Below are positions 1-7,589 of a stretch of DNA of 64,000 nt, in pieces; position 1 is the first letter of the stretch; each line of letters opens with the position of its first letter. A program made the translations under genes and the position numbers. The DNA is taken from contig ATWQ01000008.1 of NCBI GenBank assembly GCA_000421325.1, positions 1-64,000 on the forward strand, in the 5' to 3' direction. Below the pieces are notes generated by a model. That model had not been told where the DNA came from. It made no database searches and worked only from the letters and a program-made list of their open reading frames with translations. The DNA is from an alpha proteobacterium SCGC AAA536-K22 (GTDB taxonomy: Bacteria > Pseudomonadota > Alphaproteobacteria > Puniceispirillales > Marisalimonadaceae).

Positions 1-160
1 AATAAAATTTGTGGCAAACGACTTTTATAGCCATCATTTTTTATTAAATTATAGTTAAAAAAAACCAATCCACTTATTACAGCAAAAAAAGTTACTTTAT
101 TATTTATTGGTAAGAAATGATCTATCTAATTTAAATTTTTTTTATTCAGAAAAGAAAGAA

Positions 161-1348
161 ATGAAAAAAAATCTAAATAAATTTAAAAATGAGACTATTA
201 CTTCTCATTCAGGAAAAAATCCTAAAGAAAACTACGGAATTCCTGCCCCTCCGTTATATAGGACAAGTACAATCTTAAGTCCTAACATGAAAACTTATAG
301 AAATAAAAACAGGAAATATACGTATGGAAGGAATGGAACTCCTACTTCTGAGTCACTAACTCATTCAATTGCCAGTTTGTACAAAGCTGATGGTTGTGTT
401 CTAGCTCCTTCTGGTATGGCTGCAATAACTACTGGGTTAATGTCTATTTTAAAATCTAAAGATCATATTTTAATACCTGATTCTGTATATGGATCGACAA
501 GACGATTTGTAAAAGAAGAATTTCCAAGACTTGATATTCAGTTTGAATTTTATAATTCAAGAGATTTAAAACATTTAGAAAGCTTGATTAAAGATAATAC
601 GTCGGCCATTTATCTTGAAAGTCCAGGGACATATACATTTGAAATTATAGACATTCAAAAAGTAGTTAATATCTGTAAAAAATATAATTTAAAAACACTT
701 ATTGATAACACCTGGGCAACAGCGCTTTACTTTAATCCCCTTGAATTTGGTGTTGATATTGTCATTGAAGCTATAACTAAATATATATCAGGTCATTCTG
801 ATATTATGATGGGTGCTGTTGTTGGGAATAATGACAATTTAATTGAACTAGAACGTTGGACAAAAAACTCAGGTACTTATGTTAGTCCAGATGATGTGTA
901 CTTGTCTTTGAGAGGTCTTAGAACATTACCTATAAGATTAAGACAATCGTCAGATAATAGTTTAGCCATTGCTCAATTTTTAGAAAATAAAGATGAAGTT
1001 AAAAAAGTAATTCATCCCGCCTTACCTCAACACCCTGACCATAAAATATGGAAAAAAGATTTCAAAGGTGCATCAGGTCTTTTTGCAATTGAATTTCAAG
1101 ATAGTATAACTGAAGAGTGTGTTGATATATTAGCAAATAGTTGTGAAATTTTTGGAATTGGTGCCTCTTGGGGAGGATATTCAAGTCTTCTATCAACAAT
1201 GAATATTGCTGAAAATAGAAATTTGAATTCTAGCTACATACCGAGTGGTCAATATTTGAGAATTTATACTGGTTCAGAACACATTCAAGATTTAAAAAAT
1301 GATTTAGACTTAGGGTTCCAAAAATTAAGAGATTTTATTCAGTCTTAA
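161..1348 (+). CDS. metC: Cystathionine beta-lyase-type PLP enzyme
   Basis: Cys/Met-metabolism PLP-dependent enzyme (trans-sulfuration family), 395 residues, the usual length. The Schiff-base lysine sits at about residue 207 in the motif TKYISGHSD, which is typical of cystathionine beta-lyases; the substrate-side YGR and SGMAA segments are also present. It probably cleaves cystathionine to homocysteine, pyruvate and ammonia in the cytoplasm, though a gamma-lyase or cysteine-desulfhydrase role cannot be excluded. The ORF track starts at a TTG at 107, but the ATG at 161 has a purine-rich AAAGAAAGAA directly upstream and matches the family N-terminus, so I prefer it. It converges with the dioxygenase gene that follows. 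Confidence 0.85.
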   Translation: MKKNLNKFKNETITSHSGKNPKENYGIPAPPLYRTSTILSPNMKTYRNKNRKYTYGRNGTPTSESLTHSIASLYKADGCVLAPSGMAAITTGLMSILKSKDHILIPDSVYGSTRRFVKEEFPRLDIQFEFYNSRDLKHLESLIKDNTSAIYLESPGTYTFEIIDIQKVVNICKKYNLKTLIDNTWATALYFNPLEFGVDIVIEAITKYISGHSDIMMGAVVGNNDNLIELERWTKNSGTYVSPDDVYLSLRGLRTLPIRLRQSSDNSLAIAQFLENKDEVKKVIHPALPQHPDHKIWKKDFKGASGLFAIEFQDSITEECVDILANSCEIFGIGASWGGYSSLLSTMNIAENRNLNSSYIPSGQYLRIYTGSEHIQDLKNDLDLGFQKLRDFIQS

Positions 1349-1353
1349 AATTA

Positions 1354-2238
1354 TCAAATAAGCTTTTCTTCTCCTAAAACTGTTGTTCTTCTCATATCTC
1401 TGTTTTCTTTTAAATCATCATATGCTCTAGCTCTATGCATAGTTTGTCTATTATCCCAAATAATCAAGTCATTTTTAGACCATTCATGTATGTACTTAAA
1501 CTTTAATTGCGTAGCATATTCGATCAAATCATCAATAAAACACATTGAGTCGGGCCTAATCCAATTTTTTATTTTGCCTATATGACTTGATAAGAAAATT
1601 GTTTTCCTGTTAGTTACTTTATTCTTTCTAACCAGAGGCTGTTCAACAGGAGTAAAATTTTTAATTTCTTCTGATGATAATTCTTTAACCATATCAAAAC
1701 CTAATCTTTGACGTGAATATATTAGAGAATGTTCACAAATCATTGTATCAATTTTATTTTTAATTCTACTTTCCAGGTTGTCATAAGCACTTCTCATATC
1801 AGCAAATTCTGTGTTACCGCCTTCTTTAGATACATTTCTTGCTGATAAAAGAGAGTATTTTGCTGGAATTTCTTTAAATGAACTATCTGTATGCCACAAA
1901 CGATTTCCTAAGTTAAATATTCTTCTTGGATCATTTTTAGTAAAAGGTTTATTATTTTTATCAAGATTAGAAACATCGGCTAAATCTGTAGATAATCTTC
2001 TGTCTTTTGCTTTAGTTATATTAGATTTACTCCCAGACGCCTCAATTTCTCCAAAATATTTAGTGAACCTTACCTGTTCACTATCATCAATGTTTTGGTC
2101 CTTAAATACTAATACAGACAATTTATTAATTGCATTATCAATCTCTTTTACAATTTTTATATCTAAATCTTTTTTTAAGTCTACCCCATAAACAAAACCA
2201 ACAAAGTTCGGGTATTCAGTTCTTGTTTTTACATTCAT
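1354..2238 (-). CDS. TauD/TfdA-family 2-oxoglutarate dioxygenase
   Basis: Non-heme Fe(II)/2-oxoglutarate dioxygenase of the TauD/TfdA family, 294 residues. The HTDSS motif near residue 116 supplies the HxD iron ligands, and the WDNRQTMHRA segment near residue 268 supplies the distal histidine; an arginine-rich stretch follows for 2OG binding. Substrate is not determinable; family members open taurine, aryloxyacetates and similar small molecules. I take the internal ATG at 2238 rather than the ORF-track start because GGAG lies six bases before it. Its stop is only five bases from the stop of the convergent metC-like gene. Confidence 0.88.
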   Translation of the reverse strand: MNVKTRTEYPNFVGFVYGVDLKKDLDIKIVKEIDNAINKLSVLVFKDQNIDDSEQVRFTKYFGEIEASGSKSNITKAKDRRLSTDLADVSNLDKNNKPFTKNDPRRIFNLGNRLWHTDSSFKEIPAKYSLLSARNVSKEGGNTEFADMRSAYDNLESRIKNKIDTMICEHSLIYSRQRLGFDMVKELSSEEIKNFTPVEQPLVRKNKVTNRKTIFLSSHIGKIKNWIRPDSMCFIDDLIEYATQLKFKYIHEWSKNDLIIWDNRQTMHRARAYDDLKENRDMRRTTVLGEEKLI

Positions 2239-2333
2239 AAAAATCTCCAAATTTATTTTTTTTAATAAATTAATGGTTTTGTATATATAATTAATTATAA
2301 AATCTAAGTTGTAAAATCAAAAGAGTTAAAATT

Positions 2334-2819
2334 ATGTGTTTTGTAAAACCTAATAATTTTTTATTAATAGTTACCTTATTATTTTTTAATTTTAGTATTA
2401 AGGTGTTTGCCGTTGAAAAATTAGATGGAGCTTGGTTTGAATGTGAATTCTCTGGCAAAACAAGTCAGCCAACAGATAATTGTGAAATGTTAGATAATGA
2501 TGGTTTTATTTTTTCAAATAATATTGCTGCACATATTTCTGTAATTGATAGCCAGGAAACAAATTGTAAAAAAAATAAAATTGGTCAATGTTTTCAGAGT
2601 AATATAAGCTTTATTACTGTTAGGAAAGGTAGAAAAGATAAGGTAAAATTTGAAGATAGTAAGTTAATATTAACCTTTTTAGGTTGCGGCCAAGTTTTTT
2701 ATCTAACAAGTAAAGTTGACTATATTCAAGCTAAACCTGATGCTAAAAAGTGCTTTTGGGCTGGTAAGAAAATTTTTTATTTAAAAAAATATAATGGTAA
2801 ATTAATATTTAAAAAATAA
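2334..2819 (+). CDS. Exported small cysteine-containing protein, unknown function
   Basis: I do not recognise this 161-residue protein. The first ~27 residues form a hydrophobic signal peptide (LLIVTLLFFNFSIKVFA) followed by a mature part with about six cysteines, compatible with disulfide bonds in the periplasm. No catalytic motif is visible. It is followed 13 bases later by a membrane-protein gene on the same strand, so the two may be co-transcribed. Divergent from the TauD gene across a ~95-bp AT-rich gap that should hold both promoters. Confidence 0.7.
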   Translation: MCFVKPNNFLLIVTLLFFNFSIKVFAVEKLDGAWFECEFSGKTSQPTDNCEMLDNDGFIFSNNIAAHISVIDSQETNCKKNKIGQCFQSNISFITVRKGRKDKVKFEDSKLILTFLGCGQVFYLTSKVDYIQAKPDAKKCFWAGKKIFYLKKYNGKLIFKK

Positions 2820-2832
2820 TTATTGGAAAATT

Positions 2833-3312
2833 ATGTACATATTAAGACAGACTAACCTACTTAAATTTGGGTTGATAACAATTGGATTAATAATAGCCTT
2901 ATTTTGTTTCTACGTTATTGTCGGTTTTTTAGGTATACAATATATAATGGAGCCATATCAGTATGGAACTTTTTTTGCATGGGTAATTATTTTATTTGGA
3001 ATCTTTTATAGGTTTACATTTTTACTGTTAACCATTGGTGTTTTTTTTGGTGTAATTAATGTATTAGAATGGCATCTGATATTTGCTATTTTATTTACTT
3101 TACCAAGTCTTATCTTTATTTTTCCTAAACAAATTCTTAACTTCAAAATGCGTTCAAGAAAAACTAAAGAACATAATAACAACGATTTTAATGAATATTC
3201 TAACACTACCAACAAACAAACTATGAATAGATTTAAAACGAAATCCCAAAACAATGAAGTTATAGACGGAGATTATGAAGTAATTAACGAAAATAAAAAA
3301 AATAAGCCTTAA
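2833..3312 (+). CDS. Small multi-pass membrane protein, unknown function
   Basis: A 159-residue protein with about four predicted membrane helices in the first ~100 residues (for example LITIGLIIALFCFYVIVGF, LFAILFTLPSLIFIF), then a hydrophilic, Asn/Lys-rich tail likely exposed to the cytoplasm. No family recognised. It lies just downstream of the exported protein gene, and its stop codon overlaps the stop of the convergent histidine-phosphatase gene by four bases (3309-3312), a sign of compact packing. Confidence 0.65.
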   Translation: MYILRQTNLLKFGLITIGLIIALFCFYVIVGFLGIQYIMEPYQYGTFFAWVIILFGIFYRFTFLLLTIGVFFGVINVLEWHLIFAILFTLPSLIFIFPKQILNFKMRSRKTKEHNNNDFNEYSNTTNKQTMNRFKTKSQNNEVIDGDYEVINENKKNKP

Positions 3313-3872
3313 TTTTTTAATTTTAGATAATATGATTTTTCCGTTTCCAAATCATAAACCGCCATTCCTCCACTTGATAATGACATCCCAGTAAAGGCTT
3401 GAATTACTACATAATGAGTAACCATCAAATAGGTGCCCTTTAATACTTTGAGACTACTAATTAATTTCCTAAGTTCAGCTAATGTTTCCTCTCTATCAAC
3501 ATGTCCTTGATAAAAAGAATTAAGACCTTTATGAGTAAAAAATTTACCCATGTTTAAGAATGATGCAGTGTCTTTACATCTACACCAAAAACTTGAAAAT
3601 ATTTTGGTGAATTTTATTTCATTTTTTTTAATATTTTTTCCTATCATTTGACTTTGTCTAATCCCATTAGAATCAAGATTTCTTTGAGTAGCACAATCAT
3701 CGATTATAAAATTATAAGGATCTCCATTGCCCGGTGCTAGAGCATGTCTCATAAAAATTACTTTGTTATCACTGATATTTTTAAAATTTTGTAATAAAAC
3801 ATAATTTTCATTTGCAAAAGTATCAGTTACTACAAAAATGTAAAAAAAGAATATAAGAATTAATCTCTTCAT
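3309..3872 (-). CDS. Periplasmic histidine phosphatase superfamily protein
   Basis: Histidine phosphatase (phosphoglycerate-mutase-like) superfamily, 187 residues. A signal peptide (about residues 1-20, ending TFA) indicates export. The phospho-accepting motif is FMRHALAPG (Arg42-His43), and the second catalytic histidine is in VTHYVV near residue 153; Arg in CRCKDTA is the likely additional phosphate ligand. Exported members of this branch are probably phosphomonoesterases, and substrate here is unknown. The GNGDP and DDCATQRNL segments between the motifs are typical of a proteobacterial subgroup annotated only as histidine phosphatase. Confidence 0.82.
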   Translation of the reverse strand: MKRLILIFFFYIFVVTDTFANENYVLLQNFKNISDNKVIFMRHALAPGNGDPYNFIIDDCATQRNLDSNGIRQSQMIGKNIKKNEIKFTKIFSSFWCRCKDTASFLNMGKFFTHKGLNSFYQGHVDREETLAELRKLISSLKVLKGTYLMVTHYVVIQAFTGMSLSSGGMAVYDLETEKSYYLKLKN

Positions 3873-3912
3873 TAGTTTGAAATATATAGCATTTTAAAAC
3901 CTGCATAATTAT

Positions 3913-4797
3913 TTAAGATTTTTTTTGAGCTTCTCTTCTTATTATCATTAAAGAAGAAAAAATTATTATTAAAGTTCCAATATAAAATGTTGAAGTCAAT
4001 GATTCATTAAATAAATAAACACCTACCCAAATTCCAATAGGAACTGATATATATCTAAGGGGGGCCAAAAGGCTTGCTGGCGCCAACTTTAAACTATAAG
4101 CTAAACAAATTTGTTGAAGGCTTGAAACTAATCCAACAACAATCAAAATAATGAAAACTTGGTCATAATCAGGCCATTCAGTTTTAATTAACATACATAT
4201 AATTAAAAAGACTATGGCTCCAAATATATTATACCATAAAGAGGTAGTTGCCGGATGATCTGTTTTACCGAGTCTCCTAACAGAAAGTGTCATAAGTGCT
4301 CCAAAAAAAGGTGACAAAAAACCCAATAAAACACCAAAGTTAAACCAATTTTCCTTTAAAGGGTCAAGTATTAGCAAAACACCTAAAAATCCAATTAATG
4401 CTATAATTCGTCTAAACCATCCAACCAATTCTTTTATAACAATAGGTGCAAGTAGAGTTATGAATATAGGCATTGTCTGAAATAGAGTTGTCATAAGACT
4501 AAGATCTATAAATTGAAGAGCTGCAAATAAGCATCCAAAAGAGCCTAAGCCCGTTATAGTCCTAATAGCAAGTCCCGACTTAGATTCTATTAGGAAAGCA
4601 TTTGACTTACGTTGATAAAATGCAGTTATTATTAGTAAAGGGATACAAAATAAATATCTAAAAAATAAAACTATAAAAACTGACAAATCACCTGCTATTA
4701 GTTTTACTAAGCTTGCTATGGTTATGGTACATATAACTTCAATTATTGAGAAGGAAACTCCAAGAGGAATATTTGAATTATTGTTTATTAATAACAT
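3913..4797 (-). CDS. EamA/DMT-family transporter
   Basis: Drug/metabolite transporter superfamily permease with two EamA repeats and about ten membrane helices over 294 residues, the standard size. Typical landmarks are the glycine-rich end of the first repeat and the LAPLRYISVPIGIWVGVYLF helix late in the second. The physiological substrate cannot be deduced; relatives export amino acids, nucleosides or S-adenosylmethionine. What stands out is the long 5' leader (about 155 nt) with a strong inverted repeat and a recognisable promoter, described separately, suggesting RNA-level control of this transporter. Confidence 0.85.
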   Translation of the reverse strand: MLLINNNSNIPLGVSFSIIEVICTITIASLVKLIAGDLSVFIVLFFRYLFCIPLLIITAFYQRKSNAFLIESKSGLAIRTITGLGSFGCLFAALQFIDLSLMTTLFQTMPIFITLLAPIVIKELVGWFRRIIALIGFLGVLLILDPLKENWFNFGVLLGFLSPFFGALMTLSVRRLGKTDHPATTSLWYNIFGAIVFLIICMLIKTEWPDYDQVFIILIVVGLVSSLQQICLAYSLKLAPASLLAPLRYISVPIGIWVGVYLFNESLTSTFYIGTLIIIFSSLMIIRREAQKKS

Positions 4798-4813
4798 TTA
4801 TGATTTATATTTT

Positions 4814-4896
4814 AAACCTTTCATCACGTATCTAATTAACAGGCCAATGGGTTCTGAAAACACAACCCTCCGCCTCCCATAGTGAATGAAAGGTTT
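4814..4896 (-). promoter_or_regulatory. Candidate structured leader RNA (riboswitch-like) of the EamA gene
   Basis: On the minus strand an 11-bp perfect stem (AAACCTTTCAT with ATGAAAGGTTT, extended to 14 bp through a bulged A) encloses ~60 nt. Inside it GGGTT pairs with AACCC around a 10-nt loop, flanked by a G/C-rich GGGAGGCGG segment that stands out from the AT-rich surroundings. The right arm ends about 17 nt before the EamA start codon, so folding could control translation. I could not match it to a known riboswitch family from memory. Alternatives are a terminator or an independent small RNA. Confidence 0.5.
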
Positions 4897-4958
4897 AGTG
4901 AGCATTATAATTATTGACTTTTTTCTCCTGAATACATGACTAGTTTTTTTATTATCAA

Positions 4959-4987
4959 ATTTTAATATTTACAAATAGTAAGTCAAG
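4959..4987 (-). promoter_or_regulatory. Putative sigma70-type promoter for EamA leader
   Basis: CTTGAC (4982-4987) and TAAAAT (4959-4964) on the minus strand are separated by 17 bp, a good match to the alphaproteobacterial housekeeping promoter. The predicted start near 4952 would give a leader of about 155 nt that contains the complete inverted-repeat element before the EamA ATG. Confidence 0.45.
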
Positions 4988-5020
4988 TGCTATAGTATAA
5001 ACTGAAAAACCAAACTTGTC

Positions 5021-5205
5021 ACTAGCTAAAATAGACAACTATATATCATCTTTTTTAGCAAATTATTTTTTTGATTTTTTTAATTATTTAAGTTTACAAC
5101 TTCATATTATAAAACTGATACATCATTTTTTTAACTTTTACTTTATGCATGGAGGTTAAATGATGAAGAACAATTCTAAATTATTCTTATTGCTTTGAAA
5201 GTTAG
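5021..5205 (+). pseudogene. Decayed fragment of an acyltransferase-3 gene
   Basis: From 5084 this stretch aligns codon by codon with the intact acyltransferase at 7590: TTSYYKTDTSFF-LLLYAW-L--EEQF here against TTNYGTDTSFLKPLLHTW-L--EEQF there. Two sense codons have become TAA (AAA to TAA at 5132, TAT to TAA at 5177), the conserved histidine of LLHTW is Tyr, and one frameshift separates it from an upstream ANYFFDFF piece typical of the family. No other part of the gene remains. The good-looking Shine-Dalgarno plus short ORF at about 5151-5200 is therefore an accident of the decayed sequence. Confidence 0.7.
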
Positions 5206-5237
5206 TTTGTAACAATATTTTAAAAATAACTACTATA

Positions 5238-5810
5238 ATGATATATATGTATGACGTAGAAAAAAAATTGTTTGATGTACTTCCTGGAACCGAATATCAA
5301 GAGATAAACAATCCTCTTGATAGAAAACTTCTAATAACAGAAATAAACAAATCCGGTTTAGAAGATATGTTTGAATATTCGAGCCAAGAAATATTTTATC
5401 GAAATTTAAATATGTCTCCTCACAAAAATATTAAGGATACGGCAAATTATCTGAACGAGCTTATAAGAAGAAAAAAAGAAGGTTACTCCGGAGGACTGGC
5501 AAATTATTGGTTTATAAGACTTAAATCTTCGAATAAGGTTATAGGAACCTTTGGATTTGTTGGGTTTAACAGAAGAGAAAATTGTGTTGAAATTGGTAAA
5601 GGGTTATCACCCTCTGTATGGGGTAAGGGATTTGTTTATGAACTTCTTGGTATTATGATGACCTACGCTTTCAATGTTTTAGATCTAAGCTATATGTTCT
5701 CATTCACTCAAATAGGCAACGTCGCCAATATAAAATCTATGGAAAGGGGAGGTTTTAAGATTAACAAGTTTATAAAAGATTATGAGGATGGTATTGGAAA
5801 AAAAAAGTGA
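5238..5810 (+). CDS. GNAT-family N-acetyltransferase, C-terminus frameshifted
   Basis: RimJ/RimL-like acetyltransferase. The acetyl-CoA core is visible as NYWFIRLKSSNKVIGTFGF, then GKGLSPSVWGKGFVYE (the V/I-x-x-G-x-G/A-like pyrophosphate loop) and IGNVANIKSMERGGF, the usual NxxS..LE..GF helix. The ORF stops at 5810 just after a run of nine A. Removing one A restores a further ~30 residues (SDSFKMIATKET...) to a stop at 5901, the expected C-terminal strand of a GNAT. So the gene is either recently broken, translated by slippage, or carries a sequencing error. The ATG at 5238 has no clear ribosome-binding site; ATG 5247 is an alternative. Confidence 0.7.
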   Translation: MIYMYDVEKKLFDVLPGTEYQEINNPLDRKLLITEINKSGLEDMFEYSSQEIFYRNLNMSPHKNIKDTANYLNELIRRKKEGYSGGLANYWFIRLKSSNKVIGTFGFVGFNRRENCVEIGKGLSPSVWGKGFVYELLGIMMTYAFNVLDLSYMFSFTQIGNVANIKSMERGGFKINKFIKDYEDGIGKKK

Positions 5811-5901
5811 TTCTTTCAAAATGATTGCGACAAAAGAAACAGCAAATCCTGAAAGTTGCTTTGAAAGGTCGAGGCAAAAATATAGAGAGTTTGGTATTTA
5901 A

Positions 5902-6537
5902 GTACGTTGAATTTTGGATTGATTTATGAAGAGATTAATTTTTTAAAACAAGGTAATTAATCACATTTAAGGAAAACGCATTATTCCACATTTCAGGTTG
6001 AAAATATAGCATAAAAAGTAAACTGACTGCGGTATGTCCCACCGATAATGATTATTTGTTAATGATCATTTTGAAAAAAACTATTCTAGACTTGAGCATT
6101 CAATACAAATAACTGAACAAACAATATCAAATAAAATCGGAATAAAACTTAGGTTCAACAGTTATTCGCGCAGAATTACTAACAAGATTTCTTTAAATAA
6201 ATTTGCAGACATAATCTGCTTCACGTATTTAACATCTTTCACAAGTTTTGTTTTTAGTAATTCTAATCTCATTTTCCAAGCTAATAGAGGTTTGGTAAGT
6301 AAATCTTCTTCTTTTCTTCATCCTACAAAGATATTTATACATCCTATCAATGAATAAACCACCATATTCAAAATTAAATATCATCTGTCTAAATATTACG
6401 TAATTTTTCTAAAATATATCTAATATGGTCTCTAGAGATTTCGTTAGTTCATTTTGAGTGCATTGACCTGAACAACTATATTTGTTGTAAGTAAAATATG
6501 ACTTTGATTTAAGATTTCATCATCATTGATTTTATTA
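5902..6537. other. Long gap without an intact gene
   Basis: About 640 bp with no credible intact ORF. On the minus strand between about 6370 and 6180 two overlapping frames show protein-like strings (FNFEYGGLFIDRMYKYL, then LLTKPLLAWKMRLELLK... to a stop), as if one gene had been broken by a frameshift, but I cannot name the family. Together with the neighbouring acyltransferase fragment and frameshifted GNAT gene, this suggests a stretch of gene decay upstream of the tRNA-Pro. Confidence 0.4.
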
Positions 6538-6614
6538 TGGTCGGGCCAGCGGGATTTGAACCCACGACCTTCCGTCCCCCAGACGGACGCGCTACCAAGC
6601 TGCGCTATGGCCCG
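6538..6614 (-). tRNA. tRNA-Pro (GGG)
   Basis: A 77-nt cloverleaf on the minus strand: acceptor CGGGCCA/TGGCCCG, D-arm GCGC..GCGC, anticodon stem TCCGT/ACGGA with loop CTGGGGG giving anticodon GGG, T-arm GTGGG-TTCAAAT-CCCGC, discriminator A and encoded CCA. The 63-residue ORF in the track (6444-6635) is the familiar false translation of this tRNA and should be ignored. Confidence 0.95.
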
Positions 6615-6665
6615 AATTATAAGTGATAATAACAAAGTATATTGAAAACTTTATATATAAAATCT

Positions 6666-7115
6666 TTATTTAGTTTTACCAAAAGATTCTTGTGGAACAC
6701 CACGATTTAAAGAAAAGTGAGTATGTATACCCTTCCAACTATTATCTAAATTAGACCTCTTTAAAACAACTGTCGCCCTTCCGTTTCTTTTAAAAGAATT
6801 ACCATTTTTGTTATACCCTGTAGAGTTCCAGAATAAAATAGAGTTTGCAAGCAATCTATCTGGAGAAATTTGAACAAAAAGTGTGTTAGTTACGAATTTA
6901 AAATTATTAATGGTTGGCCAAATATTTTTCCATTGGTCAGAATACAGTTTGTCTATACCTTCTACAACATTCATCCAAGTACCGAAACTAACAACATCAT
7001 TTTCAAAAAGTTTTTTAGCTGATTCAAAGTCTTTGTTTTGAACTTGTTTTTCCCAAACTAAAAACCATAATCCAATAGAAATATGATCTGTATTATTTGT
7101 ATCAAATTTATACAT
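6666..7115 (-). CDS. SnoaL-like / NTF2-fold protein
   Basis: A 149-residue protein with the cone-shaped NTF2/SnoaL fold signature: an N-terminal helix ending WFLVWEKQ, the DFESAKKLFENDVVSFGTW segment, then alternating strands ending in the typical W-KGIHTHFSL. Members are small enzymes (isomerases, dehydratases) or ligand-binding proteins; no substrate is visible. It lies 51 bp upstream (5' side) of tRNA-Pro on the same strand and has no obvious operon partner. Confidence 0.72.
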   Translation of the reverse strand: MYKFDTNNTDHISIGLWFLVWEKQVQNKDFESAKKLFENDVVSFGTWMNVVEGIDKLYSDQWKNIWPTINNFKFVTNTLFVQISPDRLLANSILFWNSTGYNKNGNSFKRNGRATVVLKRSNLDNSWKGIHTHFSLNRGVPQESFGKTK

Positions 7116-7217
7116 TAATAAGATATATCACCTAATGCATATTTATTATAAGAAATTTTATTTGGATTAACAAGACAGGTCAAATTATTTAACAAGGCAT
7201 TATAGACCTGTTACACC

Positions 7218-7319
7218 CTATGCCTTACGTCTTTCAACCATCTTGTTTGTTTTGATCTTTTTGACCATCTTAGTTTTCTTTTTCTTTGGTTTCATAGAAC
7301 CATAGCATTTACCATACAT
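7218..7319 (-). CDS. 33-residue lysine-rich peptide
   Basis: Too short for the ORF track. It starts MYGKCYGSMKPKKKK and ends KMVERRKA, with about 40% Lys/Arg. A strong Shine-Dalgarno (AAAGGAG, seven bases before the ATG) argues that it is translated. Basic peptides of this kind occur in marine phages and islands and may bind nucleic acid; that is inference. It sits alone in the 474-bp gap between the SnoaL-like gene and the acyltransferase; I see nothing else convincing in that gap. Confidence 0.5.
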   Translation of the reverse strand: MYGKCYGSMKPKKKKTKMVKKIKTNKMVERRKA

Positions 7320-7589
7320 AGGCTTTCTCCTTTGTTAACATTTCCATTAAAGTCATGCCGCTTCTTTCTTGAAGCTATTCAACTACAAAATCAAACATAA
7401 TAAATATAATTCTTGCGTAAATTTATAGAATATGGTTTGTTTTTTCCTTTGTAAGTATTTTTTATTACTTCTTATAAACTATGCTAATTGTCTATAACTT
7501 AATTTATTTAAACAAAAATCTAATTAATAATTAAAGCTGTTTGAAATATTGATAAATATTTATATTGAAGATGATTTTGGTATTGTGTT

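Noticed and set aside
2-58. Open frame at the window start ending in TAA
   Set aside because: Could be the C-terminus of a gene to the left, but less than 20 codons are visible and nothing identifies it.
5151-5200. Short ORF with excellent Shine-Dalgarno (GGAGG) starting near 5161
   Set aside because: The DNA is explained codon by codon as a decayed acyltransferase fragment in another frame.
6444-6635. 63-residue minus-strand ORF
   Set aside because: It translates through tRNA-Pro (the familiar QLGSASVWGTEGRGFKSRWPDH string); no protein gene is supported.
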